From Enterocloster bolteae (GTDB lineage Bacteria > Bacillota > Clostridia > Lachnospirales > Lachnospiraceae), in assembly GCF_002234575.2 (NCBI RefSeq), contig NZ_CP022464.2, positions 2,790,001 through 2,854,000 on the forward strand: 64,000 bases of DNA, written 5' to 3'. The position numbers were made by a program, and so were the translations under genes. The notes below the pieces were generated by a model. The model saw only the letters and a list, made by a program, of their open reading frames with translations, was not told the origin of the DNA and ran no database searches. Of this stretch, positions 1-8,751 are shown in pieces. Position 1 is the stretch's first letter, and every line of letters begins with the position of its first letter.

Positions 1-512
1 GGGGCTGCCACCAGAACGATTTCTTCCTGCCCCAGGTACTCCGCTGTCTGAGCGGGATCCGTGGCCGTGGAATTATAGATGGCAAAGTCCACATTGGGGG
101 AAAGCATAAGCTGCTTTTCAACGGAATGTGATTCCTCCAGAAGATTAATCTGCACGTCCGGGTAACGAGAATAGAACCGGCTGAGTACATCCGGCAGCAG
201 GCAGGAACCACGCATCAGAGCCACCGCTATGGTCAGCTGCCCCTTTTCCTCGCCTAATAAATCCTCGCATTCCGAATTCCAGTCAGAACATATCTGGCAG
301 ATTTTTTCCGCATAATCCATGTAGCGGTTACCGATATGGGTTGGAATCAGGTCATTGCCAATACGGCTGAACAGAGGGGAGCCCAGCTGACGTTCTATGT
401 TCTTCACAGCCTTGCTCAGGGCGGACTGTGTGATGAACAGGGAGTCTGCTGCCTTTGTGATGCTTCCATACCTGCGTATGGCCAGCATATACCGGATTTC
501 CTTTGAGATCAT
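1..512 (-). CDS. LysR-family transcriptional regulator (C-terminus beyond window)
   Basis: The reverse strand from the ATG at 512 reads an N-terminal winged helix-turn-helix typical of LysR proteins (AADSLFITQSALSKAVKNIE, about residues 22-41), followed by the start of the co-inducer-binding domain. About 170 residues are present; the usual length is about 300, so the rest lies left of the window. The start is set by a TTGGAGGT ribosome binding site 7 bases upstream. It is divergent from the adenine deaminase gene, and LysR proteins usually control the divergent neighbour, so control of the purine pair is a reasonable inference. The ligand cannot be read from the sequence. Confidence 0.9.
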   Translation of the reverse strand, partial: MISKEIRYMLAIRRYGSITKAADSLFITQSALSKAVKNIERQLGSPLFSRIGNDLIPTHIGNRYMDYAEKICQICSDWNSECEDLLGEEKGQLTIAVALMRGSCLLPDVLSRFYSRYPDVQINLLEESHSVEKQLMLSPNVDFAIYNSTATDPAQTAEYLGQEEIVLVAA

Positions 513-562
513 GTATGTACCTCCAATGAAAATAATTCATGACTTAGATGATTATTATGACT

Positions 563-591
563 TTGACACCTACCTATGCACATTGTATAAT
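563..591 (+). promoter_or_regulatory. Sigma-A promoter of the adenine deaminase operon
   Basis: A perfect -35 TTGACA (563-568) and -10 TATAAT (586-591) are separated by 17 bases. They lie in the divergent region between the LysR gene and adenine deaminase, about 50 bases upstream of the deaminase start. Confidence 0.85.
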
Positions 592-642
592 AAAAATAAT
601 ATACAATCAAGGGTTTCATCAATATTGCTGAATGGAGGCGCC

Positions 643-2415
643 ATGGAAACAGAGAGAGCGGATTTTCTCGTAAGAGGAGCAATGGTTTACAACAGCTACT
701 TTAAAAAGTTTGTGCCGGCGGATGTGTCTGTGTCAGGAGGGAAATTCTTATACATAGATTCCCGAAGGTCCGGCGCGGTGGAGGCTGATGAGACAGTGGA
801 TGCAGAGGGCCTTTATATGGTGCCGGGGCTGATTGACATACATATGCACATCGAGAGCTCCATGCTGACGCCGGGAGCATTTTGCAGACGGCTGGCAGAG
901 TGCGGCGTCACCACCATTGTGTCGGAGCCTCATGAGATGGCCAATGTGAACGGAATGCAGGGCGTGCTGGATATGATAAGGGCAGGGGAAAACAGCCCGG
1001 TTGATATCTTTTACGGGATTCCCAGCTGTGTGCCCTCCACCTCCCCTGAGCTGGAGACCACCGGAGGCATCATAACCTGTGAGGAGATGGAAGGCCTGAA
1101 GGAAAATCCCTGGGTGGCCTGTGTGGGAGAGGTTATGAATTACCGTACCATTATCCGGGAAAACCAGCTGGAAATTACCCGGTTCCTCAAACAACTTCGT
1201 GAAAAGGACCGGATTTTTCCCATTGAAGGCCATTGCCCTGCACTGCTGGACCTGGATTTGGCCAAGTTTCTGTACCTGGGCATCAATGGAGACCATACGG
1301 AGCACAGCTTGGAAGAACTGGAACAGAGGTTTGCCAACGGCATGTTTATGGAAATCCAGGAAAAGATGCTGCGCAGGGAGGTACTGGACTACATAAGGGA
1401 GCATGGGCTGGAGGAACATTTCTGCTTTGTGACAGATGATGTGATGGCTGACACACTGTGTATCCAGGGACATCTGGACGCCCTGGTCCGCAGGGCCATG
1501 GAACTGGGGATGCCGGCAGAGCAGGCAGTTTATAACGCCTCCTTTACCCCGGCAAAGCGGATGAACCTTTTGGACCGGGGGGCAATTGCTCCGGGGAAAA
1601 TAGCTGACTTCCTGCTGCTCAGCGATTTGGATACGTTTGCTGTCTCTGCCACCTATAAAAATGGGAAATGTATTTGGCGCAGGGGACAGGACGAAAGGGA
1701 ACAGCCCGCCCAAGAGCAGCATGGCCCGGACAGGGGACAGGATATGCGCTTTCCGGAGCCTTATTACCACAGTATCCATCTGGAATTCCAGGAGCAGAGC
1801 CGGTTTGAGGTTCCCATGGAATCGGATTCAGGCACGGTTATGGTCCGTGTCATGGAAATCCAGGACGGGTCCACCAAGACAAAGGAAATCATCATGGAGA
1901 TGCCTGTGAGGGACGGTTTCCTTAAATGGGAAGGGACGGGCTGTCTGCTGGCCGCTGTGTTTGAGCGGTATGGAAAGGGCCAGGCAGTGGGATACGGATT
2001 GGTAACCGGAGACTGTCACAAGCGGGGAGCCGTGGCTACCAGCTACGCACATGACTGCCATAATATTCTGGTGGCAGGAGCAAATCCTGCGGATATGAAG
2101 CTTGCTCTCAACCGCGTCATTGAGATGCAGGGCGGCATGGCTGCGGCGGACGGGGGAAGGATACAGGCAGAACTGCCCCTTCATGTGGGCGGCATCCTGT
2201 CGGACCGTCCTGCGAAAGAAGTGGGGGCCAGCCTTGCAAGGGTCCGTGAGGCCATGACGGGCCTGGGTTACAGGCATTATAACCCCATTATGTCGTTCTG
2301 CACGCTGACGCTGCCGGCCAGCCCGGCCCTGAAGCTGACGGATAAGGGACTGATAGATGTAAAAGCCTGCAAAATTGTGCCGTTAAAGGTAGAAGGACAG
2401 AGAACACAACCGTAA
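643..2415 (+). CDS. adeC: Adenine deaminase
   Basis: A cytoplasmic metal-dependent amidohydrolase that converts adenine to hypoxanthine and ammonia for purine salvage. At 590 residues it has the normal family length. Metal-binding and family motifs are visible: GLIDIHMHIESS near residues 62-73, VSEPHEMANVNG near 93-104, EGHCPAL and TDDV further on, and the C-terminal adenine-deaminase domain after about residue 390. The reading frame is open far upstream, but the ATG at 643 is preceded by GGAGG at a spacing of about 5 and matches the family N-terminus. The purine permease follows 36 bases later, so the two are probably one transcript from the promoter at 563-591. Confidence 0.95.
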   Translation: METERADFLVRGAMVYNSYFKKFVPADVSVSGGKFLYIDSRRSGAVEADETVDAEGLYMVPGLIDIHMHIESSMLTPGAFCRRLAECGVTTIVSEPHEMANVNGMQGVLDMIRAGENSPVDIFYGIPSCVPSTSPELETTGGIITCEEMEGLKENPWVACVGEVMNYRTIIRENQLEITRFLKQLREKDRIFPIEGHCPALLDLDLAKFLYLGINGDHTEHSLEELEQRFANGMFMEIQEKMLRREVLDYIREHGLEEHFCFVTDDVMADTLCIQGHLDALVRRAMELGMPAEQAVYNASFTPAKRMNLLDRGAIAPGKIADFLLLSDLDTFAVSATYKNGKCIWRRGQDEREQPAQEQHGPDRGQDMRFPEPYYHSIHLEFQEQSRFEVPMESDSGTVMVRVMEIQDGSTKTKEIIMEMPVRDGFLKWEGTGCLLAAVFERYGKGQAVGYGLVTGDCHKRGAVATSYAHDCHNILVAGANPADMKLALNRVIEMQGGMAAADGGRIQAELPLHVGGILSDRPAKEVGASLARVREAMTGLGYRHYNPIMSFCTLTLPASPALKLTDKGLIDVKACKIVPLKVEGQRTQP

Positions 2416-2451
2416 TAACTGCACCGGAGAAAATCAAGAGGAGGATTAATC

Positions 2452-3798
2452 ATGTCAAAGGAAACTGAAGGTACAGCCAAAAGAGGAGCTTCCAATACCT
2501 GGATTGACAGGCAATTCCATCTGGCAGAGCATGGGACCACGGTAAGGACAGAGATTCTGGCCGGTATCACCACATTTGTGACCATGGCATATGTGCTGGG
2601 GACTGTCCCTAATATCATGGCAAACGCAGGGCTGGACAGAGGCGTCATGCTCACGTCCATGATTTTACTGATTATTGTTACCACAGTGGCCATGGCCCTG
2701 GTGACAAACCGCCCCTTTGCACTGGCGCCCGGGCTGGGCAGTGTTGCAATCGTGTCGGGAATGATTGCGAACAGCGGGATTTCACCTGAAATCACAGCCG
2801 GCGTCATATTCTGGAGCGGCGTTATTTTTATTGTGATATCCTATATCGGCCTCAGGGATGCGGTGGTAAATGCCATTCCCGCCAGCCTTAAGCATGCGGT
2901 CAGCTCGGGCGTGGGCCTGTTCATTGCGCTGCTTGGATGTAAGAACGCAGGGCTGATTATTGCCCTGGAAGGCAAAAATAACCTGGCCTTCGGCGACCTG
3001 AGTTCTCCCTCCGTGCTGTTGGCGCTGATTGGATTCCTGCTGATACTCATCACCAAGCAGATGCGGGTGCCGGGATATATGATTTTTTCCATTTTGATTA
3101 CCACGCTGGTCGGGATTCCCATGGGGCTTACCAGGATGCCTGAGGCGTTTTTCATGGCGCCCAGCTCTCCCTTTGGCCAGTTTATGAAGATTGATTTTCT
3201 GGGAGCCCTGCAGTTTGCCTATCTGCCCTTTCTGATTGCCATGTTTGTACCGGATTTCTTCTCCACCTTCGGCACGGCCCTGGGTGTGGGCGCAAAGGCC
3301 GGATTTCTGGATGAGGACGGCAACCTGCCCGGTATAGACAAGGTGTTCAAGGTGGATGCCGTGGCAACCGCTCTGGGCAGCCTGTTCTGCATGCCGTGTA
3401 TGACCACCTATCTGGAATCCTCCTCCGGCGTGGAGGCAGGAGGGAAGACAGGGCTGACACCTATTTCCACAAGTGTCTGTTTTGCCTTTACCCTGCTGCT
3501 GACGCCCTTTGCCCTGATGATTCCGTCGGCCGCAACGGCCCCTGCCCTTATCATCATCGGAGTCGGCATGCTAAGTTCCATGCGAAACATCAATTATGAT
3601 GATTTTACAGAATCCTTCCCTGCGTTTATCTGTGTTGCCTTTACCATATTCGCCAACAATATTGCCAATGGAATCTGTGTGGCCCTGCCGGTTTACGTGG
3701 TGCTGAAGCTGGCTTCGGGCAAGATTAAGGAAATGCCCAAAATCATGTATGTACTGCTGGGAGTATGCGTGCTGTACTTCTACAGTATCATTAAATAG
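2452..3798 (+). CDS. NCS2-family purine permease (AzgA type)
   Basis: A 448-residue polytopic membrane protein of the nucleobase:cation symporter 2 family. The motif ESSSGVEAGGKTGLT in the second half is characteristic of the AzgA-like adenine/guanine/hypoxanthine branch. A strong ribosome binding site (GAGGAG) precedes the ATG. Co-transcription with adenine deaminase suggests uptake of adenine or a related base followed by deamination. The exact substrate is inferred from the neighbour and family, not proven. Confidence 0.92.
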   Translation: MSKETEGTAKRGASNTWIDRQFHLAEHGTTVRTEILAGITTFVTMAYVLGTVPNIMANAGLDRGVMLTSMILLIIVTTVAMALVTNRPFALAPGLGSVAIVSGMIANSGISPEITAGVIFWSGVIFIVISYIGLRDAVVNAIPASLKHAVSSGVGLFIALLGCKNAGLIIALEGKNNLAFGDLSSPSVLLALIGFLLILITKQMRVPGYMIFSILITTLVGIPMGLTRMPEAFFMAPSSPFGQFMKIDFLGALQFAYLPFLIAMFVPDFFSTFGTALGVGAKAGFLDEDGNLPGIDKVFKVDAVATALGSLFCMPCMTTYLESSSGVEAGGKTGLTPISTSVCFAFTLLLTPFALMIPSAATAPALIIIGVGMLSSMRNINYDDFTESFPAFICVAFTIFANNIANGICVALPVYVVLKLASGKIKEMPKIMYVLLGVCVLYFYSIIK

Positions 3799-3817
3799 TT
3801 TATGTAAGAACGCTGGA

Positions 3818-5236
3818 TTACGCCATTCTGCACGGATGCTTTTTGCAGGTGGCAAGGCTCACCGCCACCAGCAGGATTCCGCAGACAAGAGCGCCTGGAA
3901 CGGTCTCGCCAAGCCCCCAGGGATTGCCGGCCAGTTTCCAGCCCACACATACCACAAAGCCGCCTGTCATGGCAGATATGATGCCCTGGCTGGTGGCTTT
4001 TTTCCAGTACAGGGCCGCCAGGGAGGGCAGGCCTGCCGCCGCCGCGTAGAAGGACCAGGCAAACATGAGGACATTGTAGGCGTTTTTAATGTATAGGGCG
4101 ATGATTAAGGCGCCCATGGCCAGTACCACGGACATGACACGGGACATGAGTATTTCATGCTTTTCCGTCATTTCCGGCATGAAATTTTTTCCCAGGTCAT
4201 GTACAAAGGTCTGGACCGATACCAGCAGGTAGCTGTCCGCAGTGGACATCATGACTGACAGGATACCAGCCAGAGCCAGTCCTGTAAGGCCGGGAGGCAG
4301 GATGCTTACAGCCAGGGCAGGCACCACGGCATCAGAGCTTCCGTAGGAGGCCACCACGTCCGGCAGAATCTGCCGGCCTGCCAGACCCATGAAGAAAACC
4401 AGGGCAATGGTTACCATGTAAATGGAAGTGCCCCAGAACATGCCCTGGGTTGCGGCCTTTTTGCTCTTGGCAGCAAAGGCCCTCTGCCACATCTCGGCTC
4501 CTGCCAGGGTAAATACCAGATAGGTGACAATGTCGCCCAGGATACTGCCGTTGATATGAGGCACCAGGTAGGATTTGTCCAGGTTCTGCCAGAAGGAGGA
4601 AAAACCGCCCAGATAACGAATGCTGGAAAAGGGAATCAGGATGTAGACAAAGATAATCAGCATGAAAAACTGGAGCACGTCCGTGTACACCACGCCGAAG
4701 AGACCGGATGCAGCGGTATAGATGATGAAGATGAGAGTGGCTGCCAGGGCGCCGGCTTCATAGCTGATGCCGAATTCATTTCCCAGCATCTTGATGATGG
4801 TGGCGGTGGCAGTCACCTGGGCAGCCACTGTGCCCATCATGGTGAAGACGATCATGAAAGCCAGGATACAGCGGGCAGTGCTGTTGAACCTGTAGTTGAA
4901 AAGTTCCGGTATGGAGTTGATGTTTCTGGTGAAGCCAACCTCCTGTATGCGTCCGGCGATGGCTGAGAAGATAAACATGCCGATGAGATAGGGGATAGCG
5001 GTCATAACCGCCTTAAAGCCCGTGGTATAGGCAATGCCCGCACGTCCCATCATGGCGCTGCCTCCGATGATGGACGCGCACACAGTGGCAGTCAGCACAA
5101 AGGGGCCCAGGGTTCTGCCTGCAACGTAGTAATCGCCTGTATTCTTGATTCGTTTGACGAACCATACGCCCACAAAAAGCATGCCTATCATGTAGAGGAC
5201 AATGATGACCAGATCCAGGTTGGTAAGTTCATGCAT
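3818..5236 (-). CDS. Sodium:solute symporter (SSS family)
   Basis: A 472-residue membrane protein with about 12-13 hydrophobic segments and the SSS signature regions (YYVAGRTLGPF near residue 37 and ALAGILSVMMSTADSYLL in the second half). It resembles pantothenate/proline-type symporters, but the solute cannot be assigned. The start at 5236 has an AAAGGAGAT ribosome binding site. Its 5' leader carries a c-di-AMP riboswitch and an intrinsic terminator, which points to import of an osmolyte or another osmotically relevant solute shut down when c-di-AMP is high. It converges on the purine permease with only 20 bases between the stop codons. Confidence 0.92.
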   Translation of the reverse strand: MHELTNLDLVIIVLYMIGMLFVGVWFVKRIKNTGDYYVAGRTLGPFVLTATVCASIIGGSAMMGRAGIAYTTGFKAVMTAIPYLIGMFIFSAIAGRIQEVGFTRNINSIPELFNYRFNSTARCILAFMIVFTMMGTVAAQVTATATIIKMLGNEFGISYEAGALAATLIFIIYTAASGLFGVVYTDVLQFFMLIIFVYILIPFSSIRYLGGFSSFWQNLDKSYLVPHINGSILGDIVTYLVFTLAGAEMWQRAFAAKSKKAATQGMFWGTSIYMVTIALVFFMGLAGRQILPDVVASYGSSDAVVPALAVSILPPGLTGLALAGILSVMMSTADSYLLVSVQTFVHDLGKNFMPEMTEKHEILMSRVMSVVLAMGALIIALYIKNAYNVLMFAWSFYAAAAGLPSLAALYWKKATSQGIISAMTGGFVVCVGWKLAGNPWGLGETVPGALVCGILLVAVSLATCKKHPCRMA

Positions 5237-5337
5237 AAATCAGATCTCCTTTCGTTGGGGAGCCGCCTTGGGAGGGGGAGGTGATGAAAAATATCTTTGG
5301 ATGTATTCAGTTTTAGGTAAAGGAAAAGAACGGACTT

Positions 5338-5370
5338 AACAAAAGAAACCGTCTGCATGGATGCAGACGG
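5338..5370 (-). terminator. Intrinsic terminator of the c-di-AMP riboswitch
   Basis: On the minus strand the arms CCGTCTGC and GCAGACGG (within 5349-5370) form a perfect hairpin followed by the T-rich run TTTCTTTTGTT. It lies between the riboswitch aptamer and the symporter start, as expected for the expression platform of an OFF switch. Confidence 0.8.
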
Positions 5371-5420
5371 AAAAGTATACGACAATACAGCAAAATGATT
5401 TACCAGAATGTCCCTGTCCC

Positions 5421-5560
5421 TCTTCCGCCTATGAGATTAGCTGCCGGGTTCGGGAAAGAAAGGTTCCCTATCATCCGGGAGCCGCGACAGGCTCAGACGG
5501 ATGAATACACCCCTAAAAATCGGTTCTCCCACTGCTGCATAGCAGCATTAAGCGACTTGG
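5421..5560 (-). promoter_or_regulatory. c-di-AMP riboswitch (ydaO/yuaA type)
   Basis: Read on the minus strand, this leader contains the conserved ydaO-yuaA blocks in order: CGCTTAAT, GCAGCAGTGGGAGAACC, AGGGGTG followed by a variable stem, TAGGGAACCTTTCTTTCCCG, AACCCGGCAGCTAA and CTCATAGGCG. This RNA class binds cyclic di-AMP and usually turns genes for K+ uptake, osmolyte transport or wall turnover off through a terminator. Here promoter, aptamer, terminator and symporter gene follow one another in that order. The match was made by eye from the known consensus. Confidence 0.87.
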
Positions 5561-5587
5561 TGATTATGTTAACATTATCTTAACATT

Positions 5588-5616
5588 AATATATCACAGA
5601 AACAGGAGCGTGTAAA
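5588..5616 (-). promoter_or_regulatory. Promoter of the riboswitch-symporter transcript
   Basis: The minus strand reads -35 TTTACA (5611-5616), a 17-base spacer and -10 TATATT (5588-5593), just upstream of the riboswitch aptamer. Confidence 0.7.
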
Positions 5617-5624
5617 GAAATAAC

Positions 5625-5680
5625 CTGTCAGATGCAGCCCATATTCTGTCAGATTCAACTCAGATCCTGTCAGATTCAAC
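5625..5680 (+). repeat. Three direct repeats at exact 21-bp spacing (possible operator)
   Basis: The core CTGTCAGAT(T/G)CA starts at 5625, 5646 and 5667, exactly 21 bp (two helical turns) apart. The last two copies share CTGTCAGATTCAACTC in full. The array ends directly at the -35 box of the promoter for the phosphodiesterase gene. The spacing and position resemble sites bound by a regulator on one face of the helix. Confidence 0.7.
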
Positions 5681-5708
5681 TCGACATATCCGGCATTTAG
5701 CGTATAAT
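5681..5708 (+). promoter_or_regulatory. Promoter of the phosphodiesterase gene
   Basis: -35 TCGACA (5681-5686), a 16-base spacer and a perfect -10 TATAAT (5703-5708). The three direct repeats abut its upstream edge. Confidence 0.7.
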
Positions 5709-5787
5709 AGATACAGGTATGAATTAAATAAGACAGCCGGCGGCAATGGAATTTTGACGGCCTGGCTGTATCTGGAGGTATTATGTA

Positions 5788-6642
5788 ATGGAAACGGGAC
5801 CTATACGGGTGGCAATCATGGCAGACACCCATGGAGTGCTCCGGCCGGAGGTGGAAAGGATTCTGGAAACCTGCGATGTGATTGTCCATGCGGGGGACTT
5901 TGACAATCAGATGCTGTATCATAAGCTGAATGTGGACCAGCCCCTGTACGCGGTAAGGGGAAATAACGACAGGGGATGGTCGGGGGGACTTGGTCAGGTG
6001 AACCGGTTTGAAATCGGAGGGGTCAAATTTATCATGGCCCATGAGAGAGTGGATATCCCCAGCGTGCTTAAGGATATTCAGGTGGTCATATTCGGCCATT
6101 CTCATATGTATTATCAGCAGGAAATCAGCGGAAGGCTTTGGCTGAATCCGGGAAGCTGCGGCTATAAGCGTTTTACCCTGCCTCTTTCCATGGCTGTGAT
6201 GACCATTGAGGACGGAACGTATGAGGTGGAGACCGTCTGGCTGGAACATGGGTACGGGACGCCAGGAGCAGCCACCAGCCAGAGGGAAAAGGCCAAGGCC
6301 AGCAAGTATGAAAAGCAGCAGAAACGCTATAAGCAGAAGCAGGCAAAGGGGGAAGGCCAGGCGGATAAGGCAAAGGGAGCGGTCAAGGCAGCCAGATATG
6401 GGGGACAGCCGGCAGCCAGGCAGGAAGCTGTCAAACCTGCCCCAGATCAGGAGAAGGAATATCTATTCCTTATAGCGAAAATCCTGCGCCTGAGAAAAGC
6501 CGGTGAATCCAGAGAATGGGTTATCCGGAACCTGGGGGAGAATTTCAGGCTGGCATCAACCATATACGATATATGCGAAAAAAGGCCGGACTCAAATGCC
6601 CGGCAGATTTTGGAACTGTTATTGGAACAAATCTCTTTTTAG
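5788..6642 (+). CDS. YfcE/MJ0936-type metallophosphoesterase with C-terminal extension
   Basis: Residues 1 to about 155 form a complete YfcE-type phosphodiesterase with the metal-binding motifs MADTHG, HAGDFD, GNNDRG and GHSHM and the family signature LNPGSCG. The family normally ends near 160-180 residues. This protein continues to 284 with a Lys/Gln/Ala-rich, highly basic linker (about 165-215) and a compact helical C-terminal segment (about 220-284). The extension is not recognised; it could bind nucleic acid or a partner. The ATG at 5788 follows a TGGAGG site. The gene is monocistronic behind its own promoter and repeat array. Confidence 0.85.
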   Translation: METGPIRVAIMADTHGVLRPEVERILETCDVIVHAGDFDNQMLYHKLNVDQPLYAVRGNNDRGWSGGLGQVNRFEIGGVKFIMAHERVDIPSVLKDIQVVIFGHSHMYYQQEISGRLWLNPGSCGYKRFTLPLSMAVMTIEDGTYEVETVWLEHGYGTPGAATSQREKAKASKYEKQQKRYKQKQAKGEGQADKAKGAVKAARYGGQPAARQEAVKPAPDQEKEYLFLIAKILRLRKAGESREWVIRNLGENFRLASTIYDICEKRPDSNARQILELLLEQISF

Positions 6643-6727
6643 TGGGAACGCTTTCCGGTGGATGGAACACAATGGGACACACACATCCCGGCGGAGGACA
6701 CGCCATGGGACACACCGGCACAGCAAG

Positions 6728-7246
6728 TCAGGATAAAAGTGACCGCATGACGTGGGCATAGATTTCCTGGCTTTTTGTTTTCCAGGTATTGCACATGGCT
6801 TCTGCCTGCTCCCTGTCAGGGACGGATAAATCCAGCCGGATAAGGGTCGTCTTATTTTCGCGGACTTCACAGTGGACAATGTAGTCCTGATTAGTCCCCT
6901 TGTAGAAGTCGGCCGTTGTTCCCACCTCCTCCCGGAGGCGGAACTTGTTCTCCTTGAGGTACTGGTCCATGTCCTCAATGATGGCAGTGGATATGTTCTT
7001 GCCGAAGAAGTTGAGGGTTTCCTCCCCTTCCCTGGTGATGTCATACCGGGTGCTGTTGTGGCTGGCCTCCTTGTGGACCAGGCCGGCGTCTTCCAGCTCA
7101 TTTAAGGCCTGCTGGAGGGTGAAATAGGTGGTGTATTCATGCTCTGTGAAAAAGTTGGTGAGCTGGGCGTTCGTCAGGGGGAAGTTCACCTGCTTCAACA
7201 TATAGAGATTCATCAGTTTGTACAAGGTCATAGGTTCAGTAAGCAT
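6728..7246 (-). CDS. DUF4364 family protein, winged-helix-like
   Basis: About 172 residues matching the DUF4364 pattern: an N-terminal winged-helix-like part (LYKLMNLYMLKQVNFPLTNA, then a recognition-helix-like stretch and TRYDITREGEETL), followed by a small alpha/beta domain. The frame is open to a GTG at 7255, but that lies only one base after the GGAG site. The ATG at 7246 has proper spacing and is preferred. It probably binds DNA; its targets are unknown. It follows the malic enzyme gene on the same strand with a 29-base gap, so co-transcription is likely. Confidence 0.82.
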   Translation of the reverse strand: MLTEPMTLYKLMNLYMLKQVNFPLTNAQLTNFFTEHEYTTYFTLQQALNELEDAGLVHKEASHNSTRYDITREGEETLNFFGKNISTAIIEDMDQYLKENKFRLREEVGTTADFYKGTNQDYIVHCEVRENKTTLIRLDLSVPDREQAEAMCNTWKTKSQEIYAHVMRSLLS

Positions 7247-7275
7247 ATCACACACGCTCCATCAGGATTTTCTTA

Positions 7276-8430
7276 TTATTTTCTAATGTGGTCCTTTACC
7301 GCGCTGCTGACTACATCTGCCACACGGGGATCAAAGGCTTCGGGAAGTATGTTCTCGTCGCTTAAATCCTTTTCATCCACCAGCCCGGCAATGGCTTCGG
7401 CGGCGGCCAGCTTCATTTCCTCGGTGATGGCAGAAGCGCGGCCTTCCAGTGCGCCCTTAAAGATTCCGGGGAATACCACTACATTGTTTACCTGGTTAGG
7501 GAAGTCGGAACGGCCGGTCCCGACCACACGCGCCCCGGCAGCCTTTGCCAGGTCAGGCATGATTTCCGGTACAGGGTTTGCCATGGCAAAGAGGATGGCG
7601 TCCTTATTCATGGATGCAACCATGTCCTGGGTTACGATTCCGGGAGCAGATACGCCCACGAAGATGTCAGCGCCCTTCATGGCATCTGCCAGAGTGCCGG
7701 TCCTGTGCTCCAGGTTAGTCACGTCCATCATCTTTTCCTGCATCCAGTTAAGGCCTTCTGCACCCTTGCTTAGGATACCGCTCTTATCACACATAGTGAC
7801 ATGGGAAAATCCGTAGGTCAGCAGCAGCTTTGTGATGGCAATGCCCGCGGAACCGGCGCCGTTTACTACCACGCGGCAATCTTCCTTCTTTTTACCGGTC
7901 AGCCTGAGAGCGTTGATGACGCCGGCCAGGACCACAATGGCGGTGCCGTGCTGATCGTCGTGGAACACCGGAATGTCCAGCCTCTCTTTTAATGCCTCCT
8001 CTATCTCAAAGCATCTGGGGGCCGAGATGTCCTCCAGGTTGATGCCGCCAAAGGCAGGCGCAATGCGCACAACGGTCTCAATGATTTCCTGGGTGTCCTG
8101 GGTATCCAGGCAGATGGGGAAGGCGTTGACGCCGCCGAATTCCTTAAAGAGAACAGCCTTGCCCTCCATGACCGGCATGGCGGCCAGGGGGCCTATGTTG
8201 CCCAGGCCAAGTACGGCGCTTCCGTCGGAGACAACGGCAATGGTGTTGGATTTGATGGTGTACCGGTAAGCTGCCTCCGGATCTGCGGCTATCACCTTGC
8301 AGGGCTCGGCAACGCCTGGGGTATAGGCAAGGGCCAGGTCTTCCCTGGAAGCTACCTTTGCTTTTGATGTGGTTTCAAGTTTTCCCTTCCATTCCTCGTG
8401 GAGCAGCAGTGCTTTTTCATTGGTTGTCAT
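7276..8430 (-). CDS. Malic enzyme (malate dehydrogenase, decarboxylating)
   Basis: A 384-residue bacterial-type malic enzyme that oxidatively decarboxylates (S)-malate to pyruvate and CO2 with NAD(P)+. It shows the N-terminal malic domain (AYTPGVAEPCK, SDGSAVLGLGNIG, and HDDQHGTA with metal-binding Asp residues) and a C-terminal NAD-binding fold (VVNGAGSAGIA). The frame extends upstream to 8682, but the family N-terminus and AAGGA-type site fit the ATG at 8430. Its own promoter lies at 8486-8514. Confidence 0.93.
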   Translation of the reverse strand: MTTNEKALLLHEEWKGKLETTSKAKVASREDLALAYTPGVAEPCKVIAADPEAAYRYTIKSNTIAVVSDGSAVLGLGNIGPLAAMPVMEGKAVLFKEFGGVNAFPICLDTQDTQEIIETVVRIAPAFGGINLEDISAPRCFEIEEALKERLDIPVFHDDQHGTAIVVLAGVINALRLTGKKKEDCRVVVNGAGSAGIAITKLLLTYGFSHVTMCDKSGILSKGAEGLNWMQEKMMDVTNLEHRTGTLADAMKGADIFVGVSAPGIVTQDMVASMNKDAILFAMANPVPEIMPDLAKAAGARVVGTGRSDFPNQVNNVVVFPGIFKGALEGRASAITEEMKLAAAEAIAGLVDEKDLSDENILPEAFDPRVADVVSSAVKDHIRK

Positions 8431-8485
8431 AATCCATTCCGTCCTTTTCCTTATATAGTAGAAACACAAAAATGCATTTTTATAT

Positions 8486-8514
8486 ATCATAACAATTTTG
8501 GGAGTGTTTATCAA
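8486..8514 (-). promoter_or_regulatory. Promoter of the malic enzyme gene
   Basis: The minus strand shows -35 TTGATA (8509-8514), a 17-base spacer and -10 TATGAT (8486-8491), about 56 bases before the malic enzyme start. The rest of the 320-base divergent gap holds no other gene. Confidence 0.75.
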
Positions 8515-8751
8515 GTTCCTTTTGAAAATGGTGCTGTTTGGCAGACCTGTATGTTTGAAATCAGTTGGTGTGGGGGCGCCTGCGCGGCGGCAGGAACCGG
8601 GGGAGGGGAGGACAAAAGGGAAATGGAAGAACATGGAACCCATGGATTGAACAAAAGATGTAATTAAAACTTTTAAAACCACCCGAAATGTGATATCATG
8701 TTACGTAAGTGTGGACATTTTACACAGAAGGATAAAGATACAGGTGGTACT

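Noticed and set aside
748..1779. 343-codon open frame on the minus strand opposite adenine deaminase
   Set aside because: The plus-strand frame has clear amidohydrolase motifs; the reverse frame is a shadow with His/Pro/Gln-rich random composition.
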